NCBI RefSeq assembly: GCF_003703835.1
Contig: NZ_RDQR01000014.1
Span: 1-63,229 of the forward strand
DNA: 63,229 nucleotides
Direction: 5' to 3'
From: Auritidibacter ignavus
GTDB lineage: Bacteria; Actinomycetota; Actinomycetes; Actinomycetales; Micrococcaceae
Numbering within the stretch: position 1 is the stretch's first letter; every line of letters begins with the position of its first letter. The position numbers were made by a program, and so were the translations under genes. Below the pieces are notes generated by a model. The model searched no databases and had not been told where the DNA came from. It was given only the letters and a program-made list of their open reading frames with translations. Below are positions 16,724 to 25,139 of this stretch, piece after piece.

Positions 16724-17419
16724 GTGAGTTTCGAATCCGACCTGTCCCCGGAGATGTTAAAACCGACCCAGAGTCCGGATAACCGACCCGATGCTCGTGG
16801 ACCAAAGACGCTGGAGCAGGCGATCGCCGAATCAACGCGACAAATGCGTAAAGCCCGTCGTCTCACATTGGCGGAACTGGCTGGGCGGGTTGGTATCTCA
16901 CGTCAAATGCTGTCGAAAATCGAGAACGCGCAGACCTCGGCCTCCTTGGCTACGGTGGATGCGCTGGCTCAGGGGCTGGAAGTTCCCGTGACCAGCTTGT
17001 TTCGGGGTGCTGACTATGAAACCCAGGCAGTCTTTGTCAAAAATGGAGGCGGACAAGAAACCATTCGCCGCGGCTCCCACTTGGGCCATCTCTACCACTT
17101 GCTGGGAAAATTAACCGGTCACCACAGCAACCTCGAGCCACTGCTGGTCACGCTGACTGAGGACTCGGAGACCGTTCCGCTGTTCCAGCACGCCGGAACC
17201 GAGTTCGTCTATGTACTCGAAGGAGAGATGGAGTACCAGCACCAAGAAACCACCTACCACATGCAGGTCGGCGACAGCATCACCTTCGATGGTGAAGGAA
17301 TCCATGGGGCGACGAAGACTCTGCAGGCACCGGTCAGGTTCCTGTCGGTTTTCGTCTCCGATGAAAAAGTCCTGCACAGCTTTGAGCCCGAGGAAGGCTC
17401 TGCTACGGAAGAGCAGTAG
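16724..17419 (+). CDS. XRE family regulator with C-terminal cupin domain
   Basis: A 231-aa regulator. After a polar N-terminal tail, residues about 42-98 form an XRE helix-turn-helix (RRLTLAELAGRVGISRQML, SKIENAQTSASLATVDALA). Residues about 145-215 are a small cupin barrel (HAGTEFVYVLEGEMEYQ, then VGDSITFDGEGIHG), which usually binds a small effector. The GTG start at 16724 is used. Placement directly divergent from putP suggests control of proline uptake, though XRE-cupin proteins of this type also regulate polyamine, amino acid and osmolyte genes; this is inference. Confidence 0.88.
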   Translation: MSFESDLSPEMLKPTQSPDNRPDARGPKTLEQAIAESTRQMRKARRLTLAELAGRVGISRQMLSKIENAQTSASLATVDALAQGLEVPVTSLFRGADYETQAVFVKNGGGQETIRRGSHLGHLYHLLGKLTGHHSNLEPLLVTLTEDSETVPLFQHAGTEFVYVLEGEMEYQHQETTYHMQVGDSITFDGEGIHGATKTLQAPVRFLSVFVSDEKVLHSFEPEEGSATEEQ

Positions 17420-17595
17420 TTCTCCGTCGGGTTTGGAGGGAAGCTGAGTAACAGGCGAGGAGTTAGAGCGCGTGGATCCCCACTTCTGCGGTGTCCTGGT
17501 GTAGTTCCTGAGGCCTGCGTCGTCGGGTGTGGGGTCGGTGCAGGAGAAAGACGATGGTGCAGGAGAAAGACGATCATGGGATGAAGGAGAGGTCC

Positions 17596-18033
17596 GTGAG
17601 GTTGTGGTCACTACACCCGCAACATCTCGATGCCAAGGGTCTTGTCGCGTGTTGGCGCGAAGCATTGCTGGCGCAGAAGGTGCTTGCCGGCGGAACAGTC
17701 GGCTACCGCAACCATCCACAGTTGGTGCGCTTTTGGGAACAACAGTCCCCATTGGTAGCGATCGGGGCCTACCTCACCGGAGTACACGACCAGGCCACCG
17801 ACCGCGGATATCGCTTCAACCCAGAGTTGATCCAGCGCCCAGTCTCCGATTGGTCCACGGTGGCCCCGATCACTGTCAGCGACGGGCAGGTGGACTACGA
17901 GTGGAACCATTTAGGAGCTAAACTTGCCGCGCGTTCGTCCGCCGACTACCGACGCTGGCAAACCGAGTCTGCCGAAGTCCACCCGGTGTTTCGCGTCGTT
18001 CTCGGTGAGGTCGCTGACTGGGAAAAGATGTGA
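17596..18033 (+). CDS. Pyrimidine dimer DNA glycosylase / endonuclease V family
   Basis: A 145-aa protein that begins MRLWSLHPQHLDAKGLVACW and continues REALLAQKVLAGGTVGYRNHP, the conserved front of the Pyr_excise (T4 DenV-like) family, which starts base excision repair of UV photoproducts. GTG 17596 is chosen because AAGGAGA lies six nt upstream and the protein then starts exactly like its relatives; longer starts at 17527 and 17581 would add an unrelated lead. A conserved GxKLAARS-type segment and ADYRRW occur near the C-terminus. It stands alone, upstream of a thioesterase with its own promoter. Confidence 0.88.
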   Translation: MRLWSLHPQHLDAKGLVACWREALLAQKVLAGGTVGYRNHPQLVRFWEQQSPLVAIGAYLTGVHDQATDRGYRFNPELIQRPVSDWSTVAPITVSDGQVDYEWNHLGAKLAARSSADYRRWQTESAEVHPVFRVVLGEVADWEKM

Positions 18034-18078
18034 AAAACCTCGCAGGGTACCACCCCGTTAGGTCTCCGGGTCGGCTTC

Positions 18079-18084
18079 TAGACT
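18079..18084 (+). promoter_or_regulatory. -10 element of an apparently leaderless promoter (thioesterase)
   Basis: TAGACT lies six nt before the ATG at 18091, with no Shine-Dalgarno between. The spacing matches transcription starting at or next to the start codon. The same arrangement recurs at 30181 and 40186. Confidence 0.5.
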
Positions 18085-18090
18085 GGGGAT

Positions 18091-18531
18091 ATGACCCACG
18101 ATCCCAACACATCCGATTCCGCTGTCACCGGCTCAGGATTCGACTTCCACACCCGGAAATGGGTTAAGCCAGAAGATCTCAATGCCCACGGCACCCTCTT
18201 CGGTGGCGCCCTGGTGCGTTGGATCGACGAGGAAGCCGCGATCTACGCGATTTCGCAGATGGGCAATAAACGTGTGGTGACCAAATTGATCTCCGACATC
18301 AACTTCATCTCCTCGGCCGTGCAGGGTGACCTCATTGAGCTGGGGCTGAATGTCACCGGGTTTGGGCGCACCTCGATGAGCCTGTCTGCCGAAGTTCGGA
18401 ATATCGAGACCCGCACCTTGATTCTGTCGGTCGACCAGATGGTGTTCGTGGCATTGGGAGAAGACGGCCGGCCCGCTCCGCATGGCTATACCGAGATCGC
18501 CGACGATCACGACCGTATCCCTACCCGATAA
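18091..18531 (+). CDS. Acyl-CoA thioesterase, YciA/BFIT-like hot-dog fold
   Basis: A 146-aa single hot-dog domain protein. The signature NAHGTLFGGALVRWIDEEAA (residues about 30-49) holds the family asparagine, glycine-rich turn and acidic catalytic residue. A VVTKLISDINFISSA strand and a GRTSMSLSAEV strand follow. These enzymes hydrolyse acyl-CoA to free acid and CoA in the cytoplasm. The start is preceded by TAGACT six nt upstream and no ribosome site, suggesting a leaderless message. Substrate chain length is not predictable. Confidence 0.9.
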   Translation: MTHDPNTSDSAVTGSGFDFHTRKWVKPEDLNAHGTLFGGALVRWIDEEAAIYAISQMGNKRVVTKLISDINFISSAVQGDLIELGLNVTGFGRTSMSLSAEVRNIETRTLILSVDQMVFVALGEDGRPAPHGYTEIADDHDRIPTR

Positions 18532-18583
18532 CCTCGTGTGAGCTCGCCAACTTGTGCGTGAGGTGCATCACTGTCTAGAGTTA

Positions 18584-18610
18584 CGCAGGTCTCAATAATT
18601 TATACCTGCG
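18584..18610. promoter_or_regulatory. Inverted repeat upstream of Nramp-like gene
   Basis: CGCAGGT (18584-18590) and ACCTGCG (18604-18610) form a perfect 7-bp inverted repeat with a 13-bp AT-rich spacer, ending next to the GGAAGG ribosome site. It could be a metalloregulator operator or an mRNA hairpin affecting translation. Confidence 0.4.
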
Positions 18611-18624
18611 GAAGGTAGGGCCTG

Positions 18625-19878
18625 ATGCACAACGAGCAGAGCGCACCGTCGCCAGAAAAGAAACCTCGTCGCCGAAGTTGGTTTGGTCCCGGTCTGTTGA
18701 TCAGTGCCTCCTTTATCGGCCCGGGTACTGTCACTACTGCCACCGTCGCCGGTGCAGATTTCGGGTTCGCCTTAGCCTGGGCCGTGGTGTTCTCCATCCT
18801 GGCGACCGTCATCTTGCAGGAAATGTCGGCCCGCTTGGGCGTGATGACCAATAAAGGTCTTGCCGAAATCATGCGCGAGACCTTTACCCATCCGCTGAGC
18901 AAGACCTTCATGATCGTGTTGGTCGTGGCGGCGATCGGTGTGGGTGGGGCGAGCTACGCCGGAGGGGACACCACCGGTACTGCTCTGGCCATCGACCAGC
19001 TGATTCCGCTCCCGATGCCGGTCTTGGCGGCCATTGTCGGTGGCATCTTGCTCCTGTTGTTGCTGACCGGTAGCTACAAGATCGTCGAGCGGGTGATGAC
19101 CGTGCTGGTGATCATCATGGCACTGGTCTTTTTCCTCACCGTGATCGTGGTGCGCCCAGACTTTGGGGCCTTCCTGTCGGGCGTTTTCGCACCCAGTTTG
19201 CCGGCCGGATCCGCGCTGACCGCTATTGCGTTGATCGGTACCACTGTGGTGCCTTATAACGTCTTCCTCCACTCCTCACTGGTCCAGGAAAAGTGGGGTC
19301 ATGAACCCGACCGTGAGCAGTCGCTGAAAGAAGCCAAAGTTGATAACGCCGTGTCGATCTCGATTGGTGGTTTGATCACCTTGGCCGTGCTGGCCACCTC
19401 GGCCGGAACGCTGTTCGTGCACGGTGTCAGCGCCCAATCAGCTGCCGATATGGCCACCCAGCTTGAGCCCCTCCTCGGACCGGCTGCCCACTGGGTATTT
19501 GCCATTGGGCTCTTCGCTGCCGGTTTGACCTCCGCGCTGGCCGGGCCACTGGGTGCTGCCTACGCGATTTGCGGGATTGTCGGCTGGAAAGCCGACATGA
19601 GCTCCTGGCCCTTCCGGCTGATCGCGCTGGGCGTGGTCGTGATCGGCATCATCATTGCAGTCACCGGGGTTAATCCGGTGACGGTGATTGTTGTGGCCCA
19701 AGCTGCCAATGGGCTGATCTTGCCGATTATTGCCGGTTTCTTGCTTTACACCATGAATAAGGCCCGCGCATTGGGCACTCACCGTAATGGTGTGGCCGCC
19801 AACATCCTGGGCTTTGTTACCTTGCTGGTGGTCACCGGATTGGCGATCTTCCAGCTGGCGGATCTGTTTATTGGCTAG
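18625..19878 (+). CDS. Nramp-related divalent metal transporter, atypical site motifs
   Basis: A 417-aa, 11-helix Nramp-superfamily protein. Canonical Nramp/MntH proteins bind metal with DPGN in helix 1 and MPH in helix 6. Here helix 1 reads IGPGTVTT (D to G, N to T) and helix 6 reads VVPYNVFLHSSLVQ (M to V, H to Y), so all four side-chain ligands differ. The fold, VPYN-LHSS pattern and overall length place it in an Nramp-related branch rather than in MntH. Substrate may be a different ion or not a metal. ATG 18625 follows GGAAGG. The stop overlaps the stop of the convergent siderophore-interacting protein (CTAG, 19875-19878). Confidence 0.8.
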   Translation: MHNEQSAPSPEKKPRRRSWFGPGLLISASFIGPGTVTTATVAGADFGFALAWAVVFSILATVILQEMSARLGVMTNKGLAEIMRETFTHPLSKTFMIVLVVAAIGVGGASYAGGDTTGTALAIDQLIPLPMPVLAAIVGGILLLLLLTGSYKIVERVMTVLVIIMALVFFLTVIVVRPDFGAFLSGVFAPSLPAGSALTAIALIGTTVVPYNVFLHSSLVQEKWGHEPDREQSLKEAKVDNAVSISIGGLITLAVLATSAGTLFVHGVSAQSAADMATQLEPLLGPAAHWVFAIGLFAAGLTSALAGPLGAAYAICGIVGWKADMSSWPFRLIALGVVVIGIIIAVTGVNPVTVIVVAQAANGLILPIIAGFLLYTMNKARALGTHRNGVAANILGFVTLLVVTGLAIFQLADLFIG

Positions 19879-21059
19879 TTGCCACTGACCGCGTGGTCGT
19901 CCACGGCAGCATCCGACGGATCGGCCTGCTGAACCTCAGTCGGATCCTGACCGCGTTGATCTGCCCGCAACGCCTCGATCAGCTGTGCCTTATTCAGTGC
20001 TGAGCGTTGCGGCAGGTCACGCTGTTGGGCGTAGACATAGAGCTCCGCCTTGGACAGCCTGGAGTAGTCGGCGACCAGCCGGTAAGGCGGTTCGCCCTTG
20101 GCCTTCCAGTATCCGTGCACGTAGCTGTCGGCCTTGGACAGCTCCCAGCCGGAGCGGATGAACTCCCGCAACGGTCGCACCAGTGAGGATTCACCGACCA
20201 ACCAGCCGAACACGTAGCCCTGCGGGCGGGGTAGCGAAGTGACCTTATCGACCAGCTCGTTGAGCGCCTTATTATTTTCGGGTGCTTCTAGCGCCTCGTC
20301 CGGGTGTGTCGGGTAGGCCCAGGTGATGGAGAAACCGGTCGGCAAATCCAGTTCGAACACTGCATCCGGGCCACTGGTGAGCACAAACAGCGCGCCCTGG
20401 GCGTTGGGCGGGAGCAAATCGATCCAGCGCAAGGTAGAGCCCAGCCCGGAGTCATCGGTGATCATCAGGTAGAAGTCGTAGTCGTTGGAGATCTTCAGCC
20501 CGGACTTCACACCCTGAATCCACACGGTGTCGCCGGGCTGGAGGTCCTCGGCCCATTCGGTACCCGGCCCACGTTGGTGGCGGGTGACGTAGAGCTCGAT
20601 CGCGCCGGTCTCGGGCCAAAACCGTCGCACACTGTACTTGCGGGAGGCCGGCTTGGCCTCATCCCAGAACGGCAAGACGCCCTTGTCGGTTTCCCGCACC
20701 GTGCTGGGGGTCTTGACGCTTCCGTCCACGTCATGGGGTGGGATGAGAACGCGCACGTACTCTTCGACGAGATCTTCACTGACCGGCCGGATGTTGTCGG
20801 TTGCTGGGGTCAGCACCACGGAGATGAGGGTCGCCGAGATCGGGGTGATAGATTCAGCGCGCATCTGGTGGTGGCGTTGTGGGATCTTGACCTTGGCCTG
20901 TGCACGGGGACGCTGTGCCAACTGCTGTGAGGTCTCCTCAGCGTGTGCGAGCTGGTCTTTCAGCTCGCGCTGGGATTCTTTGGTGGCTTTCTTCTGTTGT
21001 TTCAGCTCGCGTTCGGCAGCCTTGAGTTTTTTCTTCAGGTCTTTCTTCTTCGAGCTCAC
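19875..21059 (-). CDS. Siderophore-interacting protein with coiled-coil and SAP/Rho-N-like additions
   Basis: A 394-aa cytoplasmic protein, longer than the usual 250-300. Residues about 1-50 are a Lys/Glu-rich coiled coil. Residues about 65-180 form the FAD-binding barrel (VRRFWPETGAIELYVTRH, GDTVWIQGVKSGL) and about 180-320 the SIP NAD(P)H domain (ITDDSGLG, WLVGESSLVRPLREFI, GYWKAKGE). Residues about 330-370 resemble a Rho-N/SAP helix pair (LSKAELYVYAQQRDLP, then LNKAQLIEAL). SIP proteins reduce ferric siderophores to release iron. GTG 21059 is chosen because GGAG precedes it; a TTG at 21077 lacks a ribosome site. It is convergent with the Nramp-like gene. Confidence 0.85.
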   Translation of the reverse strand: MSSKKKDLKKKLKAAERELKQQKKATKESQRELKDQLAHAEETSQQLAQRPRAQAKVKIPQRHHQMRAESITPISATLISVVLTPATDNIRPVSEDLVEEYVRVLIPPHDVDGSVKTPSTVRETDKGVLPFWDEAKPASRKYSVRRFWPETGAIELYVTRHQRGPGTEWAEDLQPGDTVWIQGVKSGLKISNDYDFYLMITDDSGLGSTLRWIDLLPPNAQGALFVLTSGPDAVFELDLPTGFSITWAYPTHPDEALEAPENNKALNELVDKVTSLPRPQGYVFGWLVGESSLVRPLREFIRSGWELSKADSYVHGYWKAKGEPPYRLVADYSRLSKAELYVYAQQRDLPQRSALNKAQLIEALRADQRGQDPTEVQQADPSDAAVDDHAVSGN

Positions 21060-21181
21060 AGCGATCTCCGAGGACAATCACGGCATGCACGCATGCCCCA
21101 GCGGTTCAGCATTTTTAGGCTACGTCGTGCGGTGGACAGACTCCAAAAAATGTGAGCGAGACCGCCTGTCAGCTCGGCGTG

Positions 21182-22648
21182 CTACCGGGGTGAGGGGCTG
21201 TCGTCGGCCGGGGCTCTTTCCTGCAGTGCCCGGCGATGATCGAGCAGGGCGACCATACTGGCGCCGGCCATGCAGAAGACAATCACTGCCAGGGCGGTCA
21301 TAAAAGCCACGTCCCAGTTGGCTGCTGAGGAGAGCTCAAACAAGATGGTGGTGATCAGCGCAGTACCCATCGCGGTGCCAATGCGTTGGCCGGTCTGCAT
21401 CACCCCGGCCGCCGCCCCAGAATTCTGGACCGGCACATCCATCAGGGTCAGGGTTTGATTGGGGGAGACCACCAGGCCTTGTCCCATCCCGCTGATGGTC
21501 AGCGCCAGCATCATCCACCACGGGCTCAGGCCCCAGACCAGGTGACCGGCGACCACACCGGCAGTGAGTGCCATCGAGACCATGACAATCCCCATCCCGA
21601 TCGCGACCAGTTTGCGGCCGACGTTCAACACGAGTTTGCCACCCAGCTGTGCCGAGAAGGCGCCGATCAGTGCCGACGGCAGACCGATCAGTGAGGCAGC
21701 CAGCGCGGAGAAATCCATCCCGGCCTGCAGGTACATCGCCACGCTGACGAAGATCGAGGTGGAGCCGGTGAAGTACAGTCCGATCAGCAACACGCCGTTG
21801 CGATAGCCACGGATGCGAAACAGGTCGAGGTTGACCATCGGGTCATGGCCGGCCCGACGGTAATGGTGTTCCCAACCCAGCCAACCGATGAAGGCCAGCA
21901 GACCGGCGACGAGGATCAGCACCACCCACCAGCCTTCGGTGAGTTCGATGAAGGCCAACATGATCAACAACACCGCAACTGCCAGGGTGATCATCCCGAC
22001 CGGGTCAAGGTCGGGGTGGGCGCGTGGGGCGACATCTGCGGTGCTGCCGGGCCGCTGCCAGGCCGAGGCGGGAAACCACCAGCGGGCAAAGATCACGGCA
22101 AAGATGGCGATAGGGACATTGACGAGGAAGGTCCAGCGCCAGCCCCATTCGGGTCCGGCCAGGCTGATCAGGGTGCCGCCCAGGACCGGGCCAATGGCCA
22201 CCGAGACCGAGATCAGACTGCCGGAGATCGCAAAAGCTCGGGCGCGTTGTTGGCCACGGAAGTATTGCTGAATAAAGCCCATGGTTTGGGGGTTGAGCAG
22301 ACCGGAGCCGATTCCGGTGAGCACGCGGGCGGCGTCTAGCACCAGCCCGGTCGGTGCTAGGGCCGAGAGCAGAGAGCCGACGCCGAACAGGGAGACTCCG
22401 GCGACGAAGAGTTTGCCCCGTCCGTAGATGTCTCCGGCCCGTCCGCCGGCGACCAGGGTGATACCAAAGGCCAGCGTGTAGCCGGAGAGTACCCACTGAA
22501 TCTGGGAGGTGGTGGCATCCAGGGTGGTCGACAGGGAGGGGAGGACAACGTTGATGCTGGAGACCGCCAGCAGAGACATAAACATTGGCACCATCACCAC
22601 CGCCAGAAGTTGTTTCTGGGTGGTCGTCATTGAGGGTGCTGAGGACAC
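21182..22648 (-). CDS. MFS transporter, DHA2 (14-TM drug:proton antiporter) family
   Basis: A 488-aa transporter with about 14 helices. Family features include LSTTLDATTSQIQWVLSGY in the first loop, motif A-like GRAGDIYGRGKLF, and the motif C-like helix with AIGPVLGGTLISLAGPEWGWRWTF. Members export drugs, dyes or metabolites using protons. The gene starts 36 bp after the stop of the agmatine-deiminase-like gene on the same strand, so the two are probably cotranscribed; its substrate might therefore be a related amine or amino acid derivative, which is inference. GTG 22648 is used, with an ATG at 22630 as alternative. Confidence 0.9.
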   Translation of the reverse strand: MSSAPSMTTTQKQLLAVVMVPMFMSLLAVSSINVVLPSLSTTLDATTSQIQWVLSGYTLAFGITLVAGGRAGDIYGRGKLFVAGVSLFGVGSLLSALAPTGLVLDAARVLTGIGSGLLNPQTMGFIQQYFRGQQRARAFAISGSLISVSVAIGPVLGGTLISLAGPEWGWRWTFLVNVPIAIFAVIFARWWFPASAWQRPGSTADVAPRAHPDLDPVGMITLAVAVLLIMLAFIELTEGWWVVLILVAGLLAFIGWLGWEHHYRRAGHDPMVNLDLFRIRGYRNGVLLIGLYFTGSTSIFVSVAMYLQAGMDFSALAASLIGLPSALIGAFSAQLGGKLVLNVGRKLVAIGMGIVMVSMALTAGVVAGHLVWGLSPWWMMLALTISGMGQGLVVSPNQTLTLMDVPVQNSGAAAGVMQTGQRIGTAMGTALITTILFELSSAANWDVAFMTALAVIVFCMAGASMVALLDHRRALQERAPADDSPSPR

Positions 22649-22684
22649 GGTATTGCTCAGGATTCCGGGGACGGGGCTCGACGG

Positions 22685-23797
22685 TTAGCGCACGGTCTGG
22701 GCGATGCCGGGCCGAGGCTGGGGGAGGGTGATGGCACGCAGGCTGGCCCGTCGGTCGAAGAGCTCTTGGGCCATGATCGGGGTCAGCGCCCGCTCGGGGA
22801 ACAGCTCACCGAGGATCTCGAAGGCTTCGTGGTCGGCAGGGTCGATGAAACGCGGAACCAGCAAGAGCTCGTTGAGCACTCGGAAATCCAAGTAAGACCA
22901 GTTCACCGGCCCCAGGGCGTCCGAATGGGTCTGTGGAGCCGAGATGGGGATAATCGAGAGCCGACGGCCGGAGGCATCAGTTTGCTGGGACAGCAGGGCC
23001 TCGGTCTCTGCACTGATGCGGTGGTCGGGATGGGAGGGGTCGTTTTGCTGGTGCAACACCACGGTGCCGGGCTCAATGAAGTTCACCAGGTGGTCAATAT
23101 GTCCGCCGGTACGCCCCCGGCCAGAACCGCGGGTGAGGCCCTGCGGGATCCACATGACTTTGTTGATCCCGGCCAGCCGGTGCAATTCGCGTTCTACGGT
23201 GTCGTGATTCCAACCGGGGTTACGTCGCTGGTCGGTGAGCAGTTGTTCGGAGGCGATGGCGGTACCTGCGCCATCACTAACCCAGGAGCCACCTTCGGCG
23301 ACCATTAGCGACAGCTGACGGGGGAAGTTCTTCCCGCTGCGTCCAAGTTTTTCGGCCATGGTGCCCGGAGCAATATCATCGAGCCGGTATTCCACCCCGG
23401 GGGCGCGACCGAAGCCGTTGAAGGTCCAGTCAATCATGGTGACCCGTTTGCGTCCGGGACGTCCGGATCGGCGCGGAGTGGGGGGATCGGAGACCACAAA
23501 GCTGGGGCCGGTTCGACCCAAAAGTGCGTTATTTAGTGGCACGTGCAGGCGAGGAATCTCACGCAGCAGATACGTATCAACGGTCTCCCCGTCGGCGGGA
23601 TCCACCAACATCGCCACCGGAACGGTGCGGTGAATTGTCTCAGCGACCCGGGACCAGAGCCGACGGGATGACGACAATTGCCAGCTGGTGGTGGCATTCA
23701 GGGAGTTCAAGGGTGGGAAAGCCATCCAGACGCGTTCAACCGGATCTGATTCAGGAACAAGTTCCCACGCGCTTGTACGCTGCGCGGACTGCATCAT
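22685..23797 (-). CDS. Agmatine deiminase / peptidylarginine deiminase-like protein lacking the catalytic cysteine
   Basis: A 370-aa protein of the PAD_porph (agmatine deiminase) fold. Family landmarks are kept: WMAFPP near the N-terminus, DWTFNGFGR, VAEGGSWVSDGAGT, GRTGGHIDHLVNF (the catalytic histidine and aspartate), NDPSHPDH and SYLDFRVLNELLLVPRF. The terminal GGGGIHC box, which holds the nucleophilic cysteine, is replaced by RRASLRA, so the catalytic position is Ala355. No other cysteine is nearby. The gene is intact, with AAGGTG before ATG 23797, and is followed 36 bp later by a DHA2 exporter. It may bind agmatine, arginine or a relative without deiminating it. Confidence 0.8.
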   Translation of the reverse strand: MMQSAQRTSAWELVPESDPVERVWMAFPPLNSLNATTSWQLSSSRRLWSRVAETIHRTVPVAMLVDPADGETVDTYLLREIPRLHVPLNNALLGRTGPSFVVSDPPTPRRSGRPGRKRVTMIDWTFNGFGRAPGVEYRLDDIAPGTMAEKLGRSGKNFPRQLSLMVAEGGSWVSDGAGTAIASEQLLTDQRRNPGWNHDTVERELHRLAGINKVMWIPQGLTRGSGRGRTGGHIDHLVNFIEPGTVVLHQQNDPSHPDHRISAETEALLSQQTDASGRRLSIIPISAPQTHSDALGPVNWSYLDFRVLNELLLVPRFIDPADHEAFEILGELFPERALTPIMAQELFDRRASLRAITLPQPRPGIAQTVR

Positions 23798-24091
23798 CAC
23801 CCACCTTGTCGCCGTCGAAAAATGGCCCGATGTCCACCATCATACGGGGTTTTATTCACACCCGTGCCGGGGCTGTTTCACGTCTCGTGACCTCGGGGCT
23901 AATCTCACGACACCCGGCCGTTCTAGACTAGCTAATCTAAGTCATCTCGGGCTACTTTCACTGCGTGTACACCTGGTGAGTGTGCAACGCTCAATCGTTG
24001 CTGATCATTCGACCTCACAGCGCGCACCAGAGATAAGGCACACAACACACAACAGAAAACACCAGAGAAGTCACAATAGAAGAGAGGAATA

Positions 24092-25057
24092 ATGACAATA
24101 CTGCTGGGCCTGCTCGTGGGATGCATTATGCCAGCACAGGCCGCCATCAACGCCAGGTTGCGCGTTGCGGTCCAATCGCCATGGGTGATGTCGACGATCT
24201 CCTTTGGCGTCGGGACAGCCGGGCTCGCGATCCTGGCATTGATTGCCGATGGCGGTATCGGATTCGATCTCGTCGGGGTAGCAACTCAACATCCGTGGTG
24301 GATCTGGCTGGGCGGTGCCTTCGGCATGGTGGGCATGACGTCTATCGTGTTGTTGATCCCGCACCTCGGGGCGATGCTCACCACGGTTTCGCTGTTGGTG
24401 GGTCAGATTCTCACCGCCGCGCTCGTTGATCACTTTCAACTCTTTAACGCACCCCACCACCGGCTGACCCCGCTGCGCGTGGTGGGAATGGTTCTGGTAC
24501 TGGTTGGCGCCATCGCCACGGTATATCTGGGCAACCGGGCTAGTCTGAGGTTGCAACGCAACCTGCAACGGATGGCCGATGACGATCCGATGGCCGGTCA
24601 GAGCACCAGACAGGTGTTGCTATTGTTGGCCGGTCTGGGCATCGGGTTGCTCTACGCTTTTCAGGCCGCGGTCAACGGCACCTTGGGTGAGGTGCTGGGG
24701 TCGCCGGTGAAATCTGCGCTGATTTCTTTCACCGTCGGATTCGTCGGGTTGTTGATCTTGCTGATCATTTTGCGCCCGCGACTGCAACTCACCGACCCCA
24801 CCGGCAAGGGCAACCCCTGGTGGATCTGGATCGGAGGTCTGATTGGGGCCATCTATATCTACACCACCGCGGTGCTGGTGCCGCTACTCGGTGCTGGGGC
24901 TACGATGATTCTCTTGCAAACCGGCATGTTGATCGGCTCACTGATCATCGACTCCTTCGGTCTCTTCCACGCGGCCAAGAAGCCTTTCGTGCCCGCACAA
25001 CTGTTGACCTTAGTGGTGATGCTCAGCGGTGTCGCGGTCATCGAATTCGTCGGCTGA
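24092..25057 (+). CDS. YdcZ/DUF606-type membrane transporter, duplicated domain
   Basis: A 321-aa, roughly ten-helix protein made of two repeats of the DUF606 (DMT_YdcZ) domain. Repeat 1 covers residues about 1-150 (GLLVGCIMPAQAAINARLR, WWIWLGGAFGM, VVGMVLVLVGAIATV) and repeat 2 about 170-318 (GIGLLYAFQAAVNGTLGEVL, WWIWIGGLIGAIYIYTTAVLVPLLGAG). An AGAGAGGA site precedes the ATG. It is 82 bp upstream of the PutA-like gene at 25140, in the same direction, and divergent from the agmatine-deiminase-like gene. DMT proteins move small metabolites; the substrate is unknown, but its neighbours point to amino acid or polyamine compounds. Confidence 0.85.
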   Translation: MTILLGLLVGCIMPAQAAINARLRVAVQSPWVMSTISFGVGTAGLAILALIADGGIGFDLVGVATQHPWWIWLGGAFGMVGMTSIVLLIPHLGAMLTTVSLLVGQILTAALVDHFQLFNAPHHRLTPLRVVGMVLVLVGAIATVYLGNRASLRLQRNLQRMADDDPMAGQSTRQVLLLLAGLGIGLLYAFQAAVNGTLGEVLGSPVKSALISFTVGFVGLLILLIILRPRLQLTDPTGKGNPWWIWIGGLIGAIYIYTTAVLVPLLGAGATMILLQTGMLIGSLIIDSFGLFHAAKKPFVPAQLLTLVVMLSGVAVIEFVG

Positions 25058-25139
25058 GCCGTACCGAGCGATCTTGAGGTTTGCCGAGGAGTTGTTGAGA
25101 ATGAAACAAGACACACGGTGAGAAAGGGACGGTGCACAG

